Source: Bacillota bacterium
Lineage (GTDB): Bacteria > Bacillota > Clostridia > Acetivibrionales > DTU013
Assembly (NCBI GenBank): GCA_023399355.1
Contig: JAEWQC010000200.1
Coordinates: forward strand, 1 to 24,141
Direction: 5' to 3'
Length of the DNA: 24,141 nt
Made by a program: the position numbers and the translations under genes. A model generated the notes under the pieces. That model did no database searches. It saw only the letters and a list, made by a program, of their open reading frames with translations, and was not told the DNA's origin. The stretch's first letter is position 1; each line of letters opens with the position of its first letter. Of the stretch, positions 1 through 8,039 are shown in pieces.

Positions 1-1
1 T

Positions 2-676
2 GGATCAGACAAACAAACGCTAAACGATGAAAATACCGGACGCTTTCCATCAGTGGAAGATGAACCGGAGCGTTTCCCGTTTACAGAAGACGATCTCAGA
101 TACCGGCGCCTCAAGGAAACACACCGGAAGGATTTTAACGCCGTAGTCATCTGTATCATGGACGTCTCAGGCTCTATGGACCAGACGAAGAAATATATGG
201 CCCGCAGTTTTTATTTTCTGCTTTATCAGTTTTTAAGGCTCAGGTATTCTCATATTGAGATCGTGTTTATTGCACATACCACAACAGCCAAAGAAGTGGG
301 AGAACTCGAATTTTTTCATAAAGGGGAATCGGGAGGTACTTATATCAGCAGTGGCTATGAAAAAGCTCTGGAAATTATCGAGCAGCGTTACAACCCCGCT
401 AGCTGGAACATATACGCTTTCCACTGCAGCGACGGGGATAACTGGACGGAGGATAACAAAAAAGCCATCGAGCTTGCTGCCAGGCTGTGCGAGGTTTGTA
501 ACCTGTTTGGGTATGGGGAGATCGTGCCCGGCTATTATTATGCCGGCAGTACGGTGAAGTCGGAATATCTCAAGAATATAAGCGCGGATAATTTTGTTGT
601 TGTTACCATAACGAAGAAAGAGGATATTGTTGCCGGTCTTAAACGTCTTCTTGAAAAAGACGGCGAAAGCTTGTAA
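2..676 (+). CDS. yhbH: YhbH/YeaH-family (DUF444) stress/sporulation protein, 5'-truncated by the window
   Basis: The reading frame is open from base 2, so the gene starts outside the window; a GTG at 53 is internal and lacks a convincing ribosome binding site. About 224 C-terminal residues are visible, against a family length near 390. They form a von Willebrand A-like fold with a MIDAS-type motif DVSGSMD (about residue 54 of the visible part), followed by the hydrophobic strands and helices typical of DUF444. In Bacillus and Clostridia this family is encoded with the PrkA serine kinase and SpoVR and is expressed in sporulation or stationary-phase stress; its biochemical role is not settled. 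spoVR follows after 29 bases in the same direction, so prkA probably lies just upstream of the window (inference). The family assignment is confident; the function is only known in outline. Confidence 0.88.
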   Translation, partial: GSDKQTLNDENTGRFPSVEDEPERFPFTEDDLRYRRLKETHRKDFNAVVICIMDVSGSMDQTKKYMARSFYFLLYQFLRLRYSHIEIVFIAHTTTAKEVGELEFFHKGESGGTYISSGYEKALEIIEQRYNPASWNIYAFHCSDGDNWTEDNKKAIELAARLCEVCNLFGYGEIVPGYYYAGSTVKSEYLKNISADNFVVVTITKKEDIVAGLKRLLEKDGESL

Positions 677-705
677 TACTGTGAATTAATGAAAGGACAC
701 CGGAA

Positions 706-2097
706 ATGTCGGATTACAGCATCAGTGAACTGGAAAAATGGAATGTTTGTATTGAGGAAAAAGCTCTTGAGAATGGACTTGATTTTTATGAGCAGGAATT
801 TGAATTGGTCAGTTATGAATCCATGACTTCCTATGAAGCCTATACCGGCATGCCTTCGCATTATCCCCACTGGAGTTTCGGGAAAGCCTACGAGAGGATC
901 AGGACGCTCAACAGGTACAATTTGTCGGGGCTGCCCTATGAAATGGTTATCAACTCCAATCCCTGCATAGCCTACCTGATGAAAGACAATACGCTGTTGC
1001 TTCAAATCCTTACAATGGCGCATGTATACGGACACAACGACTTTTTCAAGAATAACAGGCTGTTCAGTGCCGGTACAAGGGCCGAACATACCATAGAACT
1101 CTTTAAAAATCATGCCGGTCGTATAAGATCCTATATCAGTGATCCCAGCATCGGCTATGAAAAAGTGGAAAGGATGATCAATGCTGCGCATGCGCTTCGG
1201 TATCAATGTGCGAGGACCATTGGCGAGAAAAGGCTGAAGGCGGAGGAATTAAAAAAACGCATACAGGAAGGAAACAAAAAGAATGATAAGGATTTTCCAC
1301 TGCTTGAGGCGCATGAGCGTCAATTCAATGCCGAGCCTGACTTGAAGCGGATACCCTTGCAGCCGGAAGAAGACCTGTTGGGATTTGTGACGGCATACGG
1401 AAGGCACGAGGAATGGGAACGTGTCATCATTGACATGATCCGTGAGGAAACGCTTTATTTCATACCGCAGATTGAAACGAAGATCATGAATGAAGGCTGG
1501 GCAAGCTACTGGCATTATTCTTTGCTGAACAGTCTTGAACTGCCTCAGCAGTATCAATTTGAATTTTTGAGAAGACATAATCAGGTGGTGAAGAACCATG
1601 AAGGCGGAATTAATCCGTATTATCTTGGCTTCAAGATTTTTGAAGACATCCGGAAGAAAGTTCCCGACAACCCTGCTTTGATTTTTGAGGTGAGGAAGAT
1701 CGAGCGGGATGCTTCTTTCATAAGAAGGTACCTGACAAAGGAGCTTTGCAACGAAATGCACCTCTACGAATATGAAAAGGACTCGAACGAGTATGTGGTC
1801 TCCGAAGTAGCAGATGATGAGGGGTGGATGAAAATCAGGGATACGCTTGCGTCTTCTGCCGGTATGGGCGGCATTCCCTGCATCAGGGTGACTGACTTCA
1901 TGCAGAAGGAGAACACGTTGCTGCTTGAACATATTTATGACGGGAGAGAACTGGAATTGAATTATGCTAATGAAACGCTCAGACATCTGGTGGATTTGTG
2001 GGAAGGGAAAATCATACTGAACACAGTGGTTGAAGGCAGGAAAAGATCTGTACTGTGTGACGAACAGAAGAAAATAACGTTGATCAATTTGGGATGA
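706..2097 (+). CDS. spoVR: SpoVR family protein (spore cortex/stationary phase)
   Basis: The 463-residue protein matches the usual SpoVR length. It has the characteristic N-terminal block with the ESMTSYEAYTGMP-like stretch, the YPHWSFGKAYE segment and the N-P-x-x-A-Y-L motif, then the histidine-containing VYGHNDFFKNN segment and a later NEGWASYWHY block. In B. subtilis spoVR mutants form a defective spore cortex; the molecular function is unknown. The ATG at 706 is preceded by GAAAGGA at 691-697, eight bases away. It follows yhbH by 29 bases and is presumably cotranscribed with it. The two genes form the conserved prkA-yhbH-spoVR arrangement, of which only the last two are in view. Confidence 0.95.
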   Translation: MSDYSISELEKWNVCIEEKALENGLDFYEQEFELVSYESMTSYEAYTGMPSHYPHWSFGKAYERIRTLNRYNLSGLPYEMVINSNPCIAYLMKDNTLLLQILTMAHVYGHNDFFKNNRLFSAGTRAEHTIELFKNHAGRIRSYISDPSIGYEKVERMINAAHALRYQCARTIGEKRLKAEELKKRIQEGNKKNDKDFPLLEAHERQFNAEPDLKRIPLQPEEDLLGFVTAYGRHEEWERVIIDMIREETLYFIPQIETKIMNEGWASYWHYSLLNSLELPQQYQFEFLRRHNQVVKNHEGGINPYYLGFKIFEDIRKKVPDNPALIFEVRKIERDASFIRRYLTKELCNEMHLYEYEKDSNEYVVSEVADDEGWMKIRDTLASSAGMGGIPCIRVTDFMQKENTLLLEHIYDGRELELNYANETLRHLVDLWEGKIILNTVVEGRKRSVLCDEQKKITLINLG

Positions 2098-2145
2098 TTT
2101 CCGTGTGGATGACAGACCAATTGTACATTCGGTAATAACAGGGGG

Positions 2146-2174
2146 TTGACGAGCCCGAAGGGAAGTCATATAAT
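2146..2174 (+). promoter_or_regulatory. Sigma-A promoter of tRNA-Val
   Basis: TTGACG (2146-2151) and a perfect TATAAT (2169-2174) are separated by 17 bases. Transcription would start near 2181, about 35 bases before the mature tRNA. Confidence 0.8.
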
Positions 2175-2215
2175 AATCCCATACGATATCTTTGAAAAAG
2201 TTGATCATAAACTGC

Positions 2216-2290
2216 GGGGGATTAACTCAGCGGGAGAGTGCTACCTTCACACGGTAGAAGTCATTGGTTCGAACCCAATATTCCCCACCA
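2216..2290 (+). tRNA. tRNA-Val (anticodon CAC), CCA encoded
   Basis: The sequence folds into a full cloverleaf. The acceptor GGGGGAT (2216-2222) pairs with ATTCCCC (2280-2286) through one G-U. The D stem is ACTC/GAGT and the anticodon stem CTACC/GGTAG with loop TTCACAC, giving anticodon CAC at 2248-2250. The T arm is ATTGG-TTCGAAC-CCAAT, followed by discriminator A and an encoded CCA. Anticodon CAC reads GUG (valine). The gene stands alone with its own promoter and terminator. Confidence 0.95.
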
Positions 2291-2291
2291 G

Positions 2292-2334
2292 AATAATTAT
2301 TCTTTGGAAATTCCAAGGAATAATTATTTTTTTT
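2292..2334 (+). terminator. Rho-independent terminator of tRNA-Val
   Basis: A 17-bp stem (AATAATTATTCTTTGGA with TCCAAGGAATAATTATT, one G-U) is followed by a run of T residues. It starts two bases after the tRNA CCA end. Confidence 0.85.
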
Positions 2335-2408
2335 ATTCCTTGTATACATATGGTAGAATAATAAAGAAAGCTTTTGTAGTATAAAAAGTTCTAGTGAGGG
2401 TTTTATAT

Positions 2409-3407
2409 ATGAAAAAAACATTGATTTTATTTGCGCTGGTGATTCTGTTGACCGGCTGTGGTCCGAAACCCGCACCGGCCGGAGAAAATGAATCGGGAGT
2501 GTCTTCGGGTACCGCTGTCGACACAAACAATAAACAAAGTGCAGCTAAAACACTTGAGGGAGAAATAAAGTTTTTCCCTACCTATGATGCGAAATATAAA
2601 ACCGGAAGCAATGAAATGTTTGATTTCTGGTTCGATATCCCAAATGAATGGAAAGCGGTGGATCAATCGAAGGATGGTTCGGAGTACACCATTTTTCCAG
2701 ATAATGATAAGGTATCAATAAAGATTTCAGGTGTGATAACGGATGAGACGGAAGAGGAATATTATGCCAGGCTTGCAGGAGACGGAGGCACGATAACCGA
2801 CTTTACCTACAGAGATGGCTGGGAAGGAAAAAAGATCTCAGTCAGTGCAACCGAGACCTGGTACGTGCGCATTGATGGTGACAGCTACATGGTGCTTCAT
2901 ATTGATGCAGCGGGTCAAAGCGAATGGATGGATCAAAATGAGGACAAGCTTAATTATATGGCTATGAGTGAAAGAACCACCAGGGAAAGTTATGGAAACG
3001 GCATGGACGGCAAGAATTCAGTAACACTCGATGACCTGCAGTTTGGAAGTGTAAAACTGGATATGTCATACAATCAACTGCTGAAGGTGCTAAAGAAAAA
3101 GCCGATTAAAGAGGAAACGGATAAATATGAGGGATTGGATGCCAGAACACTATTCTTTGCCGACAATACCCAGATATATGTGGTTGATGGTTCAGTCTAT
3201 TCGATGAATGTTACAAGTCCGGATTATCCTACAACAAGGGGGCTTAAGGTCGGGGATGCTACAGACAGGCTAATAGAGTTGTATGGGGAGCCGGACACGA
3301 AGGAGGACAAAACTCATTGGGGATATAACTATAAAGGTTATGAAGTGTTTACGGTAATTGTCAAAGACGGGAAAGTGACTGAAATGCAAATAGATCTTGT
3401 AATGTAG
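2409..3407 (+). CDS. Predicted lipoprotein of unknown function
   Basis: The 332-residue protein begins MKKTLILFALVILLTGC: a short basic N-terminus, a hydrophobic stretch and a lipobox LTGC with the lipid-accepting Cys at residue 17, so it should be anchored to the outer face of the membrane. I chose the ATG at 2409 over an in-frame GTG at 2394 because GTGAGG (2394-2399) is then a ribosome binding site and the signal sequence starts properly. A low-complexity linker rich in A, P, G and S follows the Cys. The last 120 residues contain two similar segments (LQFGSVKLDMSYNQLLKVL and TRGLKVGDATDRLIELYGEP) that resemble the small SmpA/OmlA-like repeats of several clostridial lipoproteins; that comparison is only by eye. 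The stop lies 12 bases before punA, which suggests cotranscription. Confidence 0.85.
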   Translation: MKKTLILFALVILLTGCGPKPAPAGENESGVSSGTAVDTNNKQSAAKTLEGEIKFFPTYDAKYKTGSNEMFDFWFDIPNEWKAVDQSKDGSEYTIFPDNDKVSIKISGVITDETEEEYYARLAGDGGTITDFTYRDGWEGKKISVSATETWYVRIDGDSYMVLHIDAAGQSEWMDQNEDKLNYMAMSERTTRESYGNGMDGKNSVTLDDLQFGSVKLDMSYNQLLKVLKKKPIKEETDKYEGLDARTLFFADNTQIYVVDGSVYSMNVTSPDYPTTRGLKVGDATDRLIELYGEPDTKEDKTHWGYNYKGYEVFTVIVKDGKVTEMQIDLVM

Positions 3408-3419
3408 AAGGAGAGAAAT

Positions 3420-4250
3420 ATGGTTACATATGATCTGGATAAGATCCAGGAAGCGGCCGATTTCATTAAAACAAAAATAGGCGGAAAGCCACAGATCGGA
3501 ATAATCCTCGGTTCCGGACTCGGCCCGCTCGTAGATGTACTGGAGCAGCGTCTGGAAGTGGACTACAGTGATATTCCGGGATTTCCGCAGACCACTGTCC
3601 CCGGGCATGCAGGAAAACTGGTCTTTGGAATGCTTGGCGGGAAATATGTGCTTGCAATGAAGGGACGCTTTCACTTTTATGAAGGGTATAATATCTCCCA
3701 GGTGGTTTTTCATATTCGAGTGTTCAAACTCCTTGGGATAGAGAACCTTCTTGTTACAAATGCAGCAGGAGGTATAAATACAGCCTTCAAACCCGGTGAT
3801 CTGATGATTATCACAGATCATATCAGCTTATTTGCACCATCTCCTTTGAGAGGCAAGAATCTTGAGATGTTCGGTACAAGATTTCCGGATATGTGCGGTG
3901 TCTATAACAGCAGCCTGATTGAGACAGCAAGGGAAGCGGCGCGTGAAGATGGAATCGAGTTGAAGGAAGGCGTTTATTCATTTGCCCAGGGACCTATGTT
4001 TGAAACACCTGCCGAGATACGGGCCCTTAGAGTAATGGGAGCTGATGCTGTCGGCATGTCGACAGTACCTGAAGTAATAACAGCAAGGCATTCCGGAATG
4101 AACATCATGGGTATTTCCTGCATTACGAATATGGCCGCCGGTGTTCCTGGACAGCCGCCCAACCACAAGGAAGTAATGGACACGGCGAAGCACGTGGAAA
4201 AGAAGTTTACCATGCTTGTCTCAAGAATTGTTGAAAAATGGCCCGTCTGA
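3420..4250 (+). CDS. punA: Purine nucleoside phosphorylase (class I, trimeric type)
   Basis: This cytosolic enzyme splits inosine or guanosine (and deoxy forms) with phosphate into free base and ribose-1-phosphate. The 276-residue length fits the trimeric PNP/MTAP family. Visible motifs are the phosphate-binding GIILGSGLG near residue 30, the VPGHAGKL segment, MKGRFHFYEGY, the NAAGGIN loop, the base-contacting FETPAEIR and GMSTVPE, and CITNMAAG. The Asn in TNMAAG together with Glu in FETPAEIR favours 6-oxopurines over adenine or methylthioadenosine (family knowledge). The ATG at 3420 has AGAAGGAGAG just upstream. It sits 12 bases behind the lipoprotein gene and upstream of the SAH hydrolase block, so salvage of the nucleoside released from SAH is its likely role here. 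Confidence 0.92.
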   Translation: MVTYDLDKIQEAADFIKTKIGGKPQIGIILGSGLGPLVDVLEQRLEVDYSDIPGFPQTTVPGHAGKLVFGMLGGKYVLAMKGRFHFYEGYNISQVVFHIRVFKLLGIENLLVTNAAGGINTAFKPGDLMIITDHISLFAPSPLRGKNLEMFGTRFPDMCGVYNSSLIETAREAAREDGIELKEGVYSFAQGPMFETPAEIRALRVMGADAVGMSTVPEVITARHSGMNIMGISCITNMAAGVPGQPPNHKEVMDTAKHVEKKFTMLVSRIVEKWPV

Positions 4251-4260
4251 CAAACTCCTT

Positions 4261-4302
4261 AAATCCATTTGCAGAATGAATAGCTGCATTAAAATGAATT
4301 TG
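4261..4302 (+). other. Hairpin downstream of punA, weak terminator candidate
   Basis: AAATCCATTTGCAG and CTGC-ATTA-AAATGAATTT can pair with one mismatch and a bulge, but no T-run follows. It may terminate or stabilise the punA transcript; evidence is weak. Confidence 0.3.
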
Positions 4303-4348
4303 ATTGTACTAAAGAAGCATAATAATTGTATATAATAGAAATTGACTG

Positions 4349-4377
4349 TTGATAATGTTACTATATTGGTTTATAAT
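4349..4377 (+). promoter_or_regulatory. Sigma-A promoter of the HTH-methyltransferase/kinase/ahcY operon
   Basis: TTGATA (4349-4354), a 17-base spacer and a perfect TATAAT (4372-4377). Transcription from about 4384 would give a leader of roughly 138 bases before the ATG at 4522, containing the inverted repeat at 4456-4500. Confidence 0.7.
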
Positions 4378-4455
4378 GACATTATCTTCTTTTTTTAATA
4401 TCTAATGAAAAAAATTGGTATCCCTCATTTTTAGATTTGCATTGCACGAAGCACT

Positions 4456-4500
4456 TGTTGCAAAAAAATGAAATCATACAGTACAAAATTTTTTGCAACA
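4456..4500 (+). promoter_or_regulatory. Long inverted repeat in the leader, candidate operator or RNA hairpin
   Basis: TGTTGCAAAAAA (4456-4467) and TTTTTTGCAACA (4489-4500) are perfect 12-base inverted repeats around a 21-base loop. The right arm ends just before the ribosome binding site AAGGAG (4505-4510). As DNA it could be a two-half-site operator for the regulator encoded directly downstream; as RNA it could hold the start region. It lacks a T-run after the stem and so is not a typical terminator. Confidence 0.55.
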
Positions 4501-4521
4501 GAATAAGGAGATAGATTGCTG

Positions 4522-5322
4522 ATGGATAAAGAAATTCTTAATATGGAAGAAGCGGCAGAATTTTTTAATGTCAGTATAAAGACTTTCATCAAACTGCTGA
4601 AGGAAGAAAAGGTTCCTGCCAGAAAGATCGGAAGAGAATGGCGTTTCAGCAGGCAAGCGCTTGTATTATGGCTTTCGGCAGGCGATTCACAGCAATATTC
4701 CTCCAGTGACAGCGATACAAAGGAATTCTTCGACAGAGTGGCACCTGAGTGGGAAAGTATGCGGGGCGGCTATTACGACGATTCAGTAATCCGTAGTTTG
4801 CTCGAAACTAAACTGCTGAGAAGTAATATGACCCTTGTGGATCTTGGAGCAGGAGACGGTTATCTTTCGCGTGCAATCGCATTACAGGTGGAAGACGTGA
4901 TTGCCATTGATATTTCTGGAGAGATGCTTAAGGAACTAAGTAAAAAAGCTATACAGGACGGTCTTGCAAATATCCGGACAATCATAGCAGACGGCTGTGA
5001 CCTGCCTCTGGGTGATGAAAGCGTGGACTTGGTCTGTGCGAACATGTTCCTCCATCATATCGAAGAACCCGAGCTTGCGATAAGAGAAATGTACAGGGTG
5101 CTGAAGCCAGGCGGCAAAGTGTTTCTGGCGGATCTGAAGGAACACGGCAATAAGGACTTCAAGGAAAAGATGCATGATGTCTGGCAGGGATTTTCCCAAT
5201 ATGAGATAAAGGATTGGTTTGTCAAATGCGGTTTCAGAAATATATCGTTGGATTTTTCCAGTAAAAAAGCTGCATCGAAAAAGAATGACGACGGCATATT
5301 TATAATGACGGCTGAAAAGTAA
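4522..5322 (+). CDS. Excisionase/MerR-like HTH fused to a SAM-dependent methyltransferase domain; probable regulator
   Basis: The 266-residue protein has two parts. Residues 3-52 are an HTH_17/excisionase-type DNA-binding domain (NMEEAAEFFNVS... followed by VPARKIGREWRFSR). After a Ser/Asp-rich linker, residues 68-266 form a class I methyltransferase (Methyltransf_11 type) with motif I VDLGAGDGY near 106-114, an acidic ribose-binding Asp near 130, and the later YRVLKPGGKVFLAD segment. Because the SAM/SAH pocket looks intact, the protein could either methylate a substrate or sense SAM/SAH. ArsR-methyltransferase fusions beside ahcY are known from other bacteria and offer a functional analogy; direct regulation here is inference. 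The ATG at 4522 follows AAGGAG by 11 bases; a TTG at 4516 is closer and cannot be excluded. It is the first gene of an operon with the kinase and ahcY. Confidence 0.85.
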   Translation: MDKEILNMEEAAEFFNVSIKTFIKLLKEEKVPARKIGREWRFSRQALVLWLSAGDSQQYSSSDSDTKEFFDRVAPEWESMRGGYYDDSVIRSLLETKLLRSNMTLVDLGAGDGYLSRAIALQVEDVIAIDISGEMLKELSKKAIQDGLANIRTIIADGCDLPLGDESVDLVCANMFLHHIEEPELAIREMYRVLKPGGKVFLADLKEHGNKDFKEKMHDVWQGFSQYEIKDWFVKCGFRNISLDFSSKKAASKKNDDGIFIMTAEK

Positions 5323-5378
5323 AGGAACTGACGGTTATACGACGGTAAGGGAAAAAAGATACAGTAGGAGAGCGAATA

Positions 5379-6317
5379 ATGGACAGGATAATTGTTGCGG
5401 GATCAATAGCTTTTGATCACATCATGGATTTCCCCGGATATTTTAAAGATCAGATCATACCAGAGAAGATAAGCGAATTGAATATCAGCTTTCTGGTCAG
5501 AAGTTTAAAGAAGGTAAGGGGCGGGACTGCGCCGAATATTTCATACAGCCTGGCACTGACCGGACAGAAGCCCGAGGTACTTGGGACTGTCGGAAGTGAT
5601 TTCGAGGATTACAGGAAATGGCTTGAGGAGAATGGAGTTGGGACGAAGCTGATCAGGGTGAAAGAGGATGATTTCACAGCGTCCTGTTTTATTAATACGG
5701 ATCTTGCCAACAACCAGATTACAGGTTTTTACCCGGGTGCTATGGCCAATGATCCGGAGATCAGCATGCATGACATTTCCATGAAGGATGTGTCAATGGT
5801 GGTGATTGCTCCGACCGAGCCTGCTGCAATGAGTAAATGGAGTAATGAATTACAGGAAATCAGGGTACCCTATCTGTATGATTCGGGGATGCAGATACCC
5901 AGGATGTCCGAACAGGACCTTGTACAGGGCGTTTTGGGAGCCAGGATTGCCATCTTCAATGAATATGAATATGAAATGATGTTAAAAAAGACTGGTCTCA
6001 CAATAGAGGAGATATTGAAAAAAGTTGAAATTGTAGTTGTCACCCTGGGAGATAAGGGTTCATTGCTCCGAAACCGGACGGAAAGCGTGCTGGTTCCTGC
6101 TGCAAAGCCGCTTGCCATCATCGATCCTACCGGAGCAGGAGATGCGTACAGAGCTGGACTTCTCAAGGGCTATTTCGAGGAAGCCGGTCTTAAACGCATG
6201 GGTCAATATGCAAGCATATCAGCGGTATATGCAGTTGAACACAAGGGAGCTACTGAACACAGCTATACGATTAAAGAATTCAATAATAGATATAAAGAGA
6301 ATTTTGGAGGGTTATAA
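5379..6317 (+). CDS. PfkB-family kinase, probable adenosine kinase
   Basis: This 312-residue ribokinase-fold enzyme should transfer the ATP gamma-phosphate to the 5'-hydroxyl of a nucleoside or sugar. The N-terminal strand IIVAGSIAFDHI, the substrate-binding GGTAPNISYSLA segment (PfkB signature 1) and the C-terminal DPTGAGDAYRAG signature 2 near residues 249-260 are all present; Asp 255 is the expected catalytic base. PfkB proteins of this shape include the archaeal and bacterial adenosine kinases. The gene ends two bases before ahcY, whose product releases adenosine, so adenosine is the most likely substrate; inosine is an alternative. AGGAGAG precedes the ATG. Removing adenosine would pull the reversible SAH hydrolysis forward. 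Confidence 0.85.
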   Translation: MDRIIVAGSIAFDHIMDFPGYFKDQIIPEKISELNISFLVRSLKKVRGGTAPNISYSLALTGQKPEVLGTVGSDFEDYRKWLEENGVGTKLIRVKEDDFTASCFINTDLANNQITGFYPGAMANDPEISMHDISMKDVSMVVIAPTEPAAMSKWSNELQEIRVPYLYDSGMQIPRMSEQDLVQGVLGARIAIFNEYEYEMMLKKTGLTIEEILKKVEIVVVTLGDKGSLLRNRTESVLVPAAKPLAIIDPTGAGDAYRAGLLKGYFEEAGLKRMGQYASISAVYAVEHKGATEHSYTIKEFNNRYKENFGGL

Positions 6318-6319
6318 GA

Positions 6320-7582
6320 ATGGTAAAGTGCGATATCAGGGACAAATCCCTGGCACCAAAAGGGAAGTTAAGAATTGAATGGGCAGACAATCAGATGCCG
6401 GTTTTAAAAATGATCCGAGAAAGATTTGCAAAGGAAAAGCCATTGGCTGGCAAGAAAATGTCATGCTGCCTGCATGTCACGACTGAGACCGCGAACCTGA
6501 TCAGAACTTTGAAGGAAGGCGGCGCGGACATTGTACTGTGTGCTTCAAACCCGCTGTCGACACAGGATGATGTTGCTGCCTCACTGGTGATGGATTACGG
6601 TGTTCCGGTATACGCCATCAAGGGCGAAGACAGAGATACTTATTACAAGCACCTTCTGGCCGCCATTGAACATGGCCCGGATATGACACAGGATGACGGA
6701 TGCGATCTTGTAGGGCTGCTGCACAAGAATTACAGCGACACGTATCTGAAAAATGTTATCGGCGGTACTGAAGAGACGACCACCGGTGTTATACGCCTTA
6801 AGAGCATGGAAAAGGATCATGCGCTGAAGATACCCATCGTTGCTGTAAATGAGTCGGATACGAAGCATTTGTTCGATAACAGGTACGGTACAGGTCAAAG
6901 TACGCTGGATGGCTTATTAAGAGCCACAAACATCCTGCTGTCAGGAAAGAATTTTGTCGTATGCGGCTATGGTTGGTGCGGCAAAGGTCTCGCAATGAGA
7001 GCGAAGGGTATGGGCGCCAATGTTACCGTTACAGAAGTGGATCCGATTAAGGCAATTGAGGCTGTCATGGAAGGTTTCAGGGTTATGAAACTCGAAGAGG
7101 CCATGAGTTTTGCCGATATCATTATCACTGTGACTGGAGATCTTAATGTCATTGATGAAAAGCACATCAAGCTTGCCAAGGATGGCGTTGTAATAGCAAA
7201 TTCCGGTCATTTCAACGATGAGATCAACATAACGGCGATTGATGCGTTGGCAACCTCAAAAAGGACCGTACGTGACTTTGTTGAGGAATATACGATGAAG
7301 AATGGCCGCAAGCTGTTCCTGCTGGCTGAAGGCAGGCTGTTGAACCTGTCTGCCGCTGAAGGACATCCGGCAATCGTTATGGATATGAGTTTTGCAAATC
7401 AAGCGCTGGGCGCAGAATATATCGTTAAAAATGCCGATAAGATGGATAGCAAGGTATATCTGCTGCCGACTGAAGTCGATCAGGAGATAGCCAGACTCAA
7501 GCTGGCATCGATGGGCATATCCATAGATGCCCTGACGGAGGAGCAGGTCAAATATCTTTCGTCCTGGCAGAGCGGAACCTGA
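6320..7582 (+). CDS. ahcY: Adenosylhomocysteinase (S-adenosyl-L-homocysteine hydrolase), short type
   Basis: This NAD-dependent cytosolic enzyme reversibly splits SAH into homocysteine and adenosine and relieves product inhibition of methyltransferases. The 420-residue protein is the short form seen in Thermotoga and archaea: it lacks the roughly 40-residue insertion and the usual C-terminal YRY end and finishes EEQVKYLSSWQSGT. Catalytic positions are visible: His in CLHVTTET, Asp in DDGCDLVGLLH, Glu in GGTEETTTGV, Lys and Asp in DTKHLFDNRYG, plus the Rossmann motif GYGWCGKG and NSGHFNDEI. The T-x-E-T adenine-contact motif favours SAH over S-inosylhomocysteine. The ribosome binding site GGAGGG lies inside the end of the kinase gene, and a strong terminator follows. 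Confidence 0.95.
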   Translation: MVKCDIRDKSLAPKGKLRIEWADNQMPVLKMIRERFAKEKPLAGKKMSCCLHVTTETANLIRTLKEGGADIVLCASNPLSTQDDVAASLVMDYGVPVYAIKGEDRDTYYKHLLAAIEHGPDMTQDDGCDLVGLLHKNYSDTYLKNVIGGTEETTTGVIRLKSMEKDHALKIPIVAVNESDTKHLFDNRYGTGQSTLDGLLRATNILLSGKNFVVCGYGWCGKGLAMRAKGMGANVTVTEVDPIKAIEAVMEGFRVMKLEEAMSFADIIITVTGDLNVIDEKHIKLAKDGVVIANSGHFNDEINITAIDALATSKRTVRDFVEEYTMKNGRKLFLLAEGRLLNLSAAEGHPAIVMDMSFANQALGAEYIVKNADKMDSKVYLLPTEVDQEIARLKLASMGISIDALTEEQVKYLSSWQSGT

Positions 7583-7602
7583 TAAAATAAACCCCATTAA
7601 AG

Positions 7603-7633
7603 AAAGAGGCTGTCCCACCGGACAGCCTCTTTT
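7603..7633 (+). terminator. Rho-independent terminator after ahcY
   Basis: AGAGGCTGTCC (7605-7615) pairs perfectly with GGACAGCCTCT (7620-7630) around a CACC loop, followed by T residues. It ends the HTH-methyltransferase/kinase/ahcY operon. Confidence 0.92.
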
Positions 7634-7666
7634 ACAACCACAAGGCCATTAAGGAAATAAGAGAAA

Positions 7667-7926
7667 TATGAGAGTATGAGGTGGTATGAGTATGAGGTGA
7701 GTATGAGGGGACAGTTCTCAACTCTATGCAAATTATTTGGTATGAGTGGTATGAGTGGTATGAGGGGACAGTTCTCAATTCTATGCATATTATTTGGGTA
7801 TGAGGGTATATGAGTATGAGGGGACAGTTCTCGATTCTATGCAGATTATTTGAGTATGAGGGGACAGTTCTCAATTCTGTGCAGATTATTTGGGTAAAAG
7901 GCGACAGTTCTCAACTCTATGAGTAT
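7667..7926 (+). repeat. Tandem array: GTATGAG heptamers plus five copies of the GGGGACAGTTCTCAA repeat
   Basis: Five copies of GGGGACAGTTCTCA (one begins GGCGACAG, another ends CTCG) start at 7707, 7764, 7820, 7860 and 7900. The spacings are 57, 56, 40 and 40 bases. The unit continues with a TCTATGCAGATTATTTG-like segment and then variable numbers of TATGAG/GTATGAG heptamers, which account for the spacing differences. No gene is visible in 7634-8009; open frames on the minus strand here are only translations of the repeat. The same core sequence is dispersed elsewhere in the window. Confidence 0.9.
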
Positions 7927-7968
7927 TATGCAAAACGGCTGCAATGCTGAGGAGTGAAGGGATGTTTC

Positions 7969-7996
7969 TTTAACATTAAATGGGGTAAAATATAAG
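7969..7996 (+). promoter_or_regulatory. Possible promoter of the deaminase gene
   Basis: TTTAAC (7969-7974), 16 bases, TATAAG (7991-7996). It is a moderate match placed just after the repeat array and about 45 bases before the start codon. Confidence 0.4.
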
Positions 7997-8039
7997 AAAT
8001 AATAATACAGTGCGTGCATTGATCTTACAGGAGAATAGT

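Noticed and set aside
538..1206. Minus-strand frame opposite yhbH and spoVR
   Set aside because: Both strongly conserved plus-strand genes explain this DNA; the minus frame lacks a ribosome binding site and a recognisable family.
2146..2361. Open frame across the tRNA-Val gene
   Set aside because: It runs through the promoter, tRNA and terminator and cannot be a protein gene.
7597..7874. Minus-strand open frames with repeated ICIELRTVPS-like peptides
   Set aside because: They are translations of the tandem nucleotide repeat and include the ahcY terminator; no start signals.
7707..7913. CRISPR array
   Set aside because: The conserved unit is short, the intervals are themselves repetitive heptamers and near-identical segments rather than unique spacers, and no cas gene is present.
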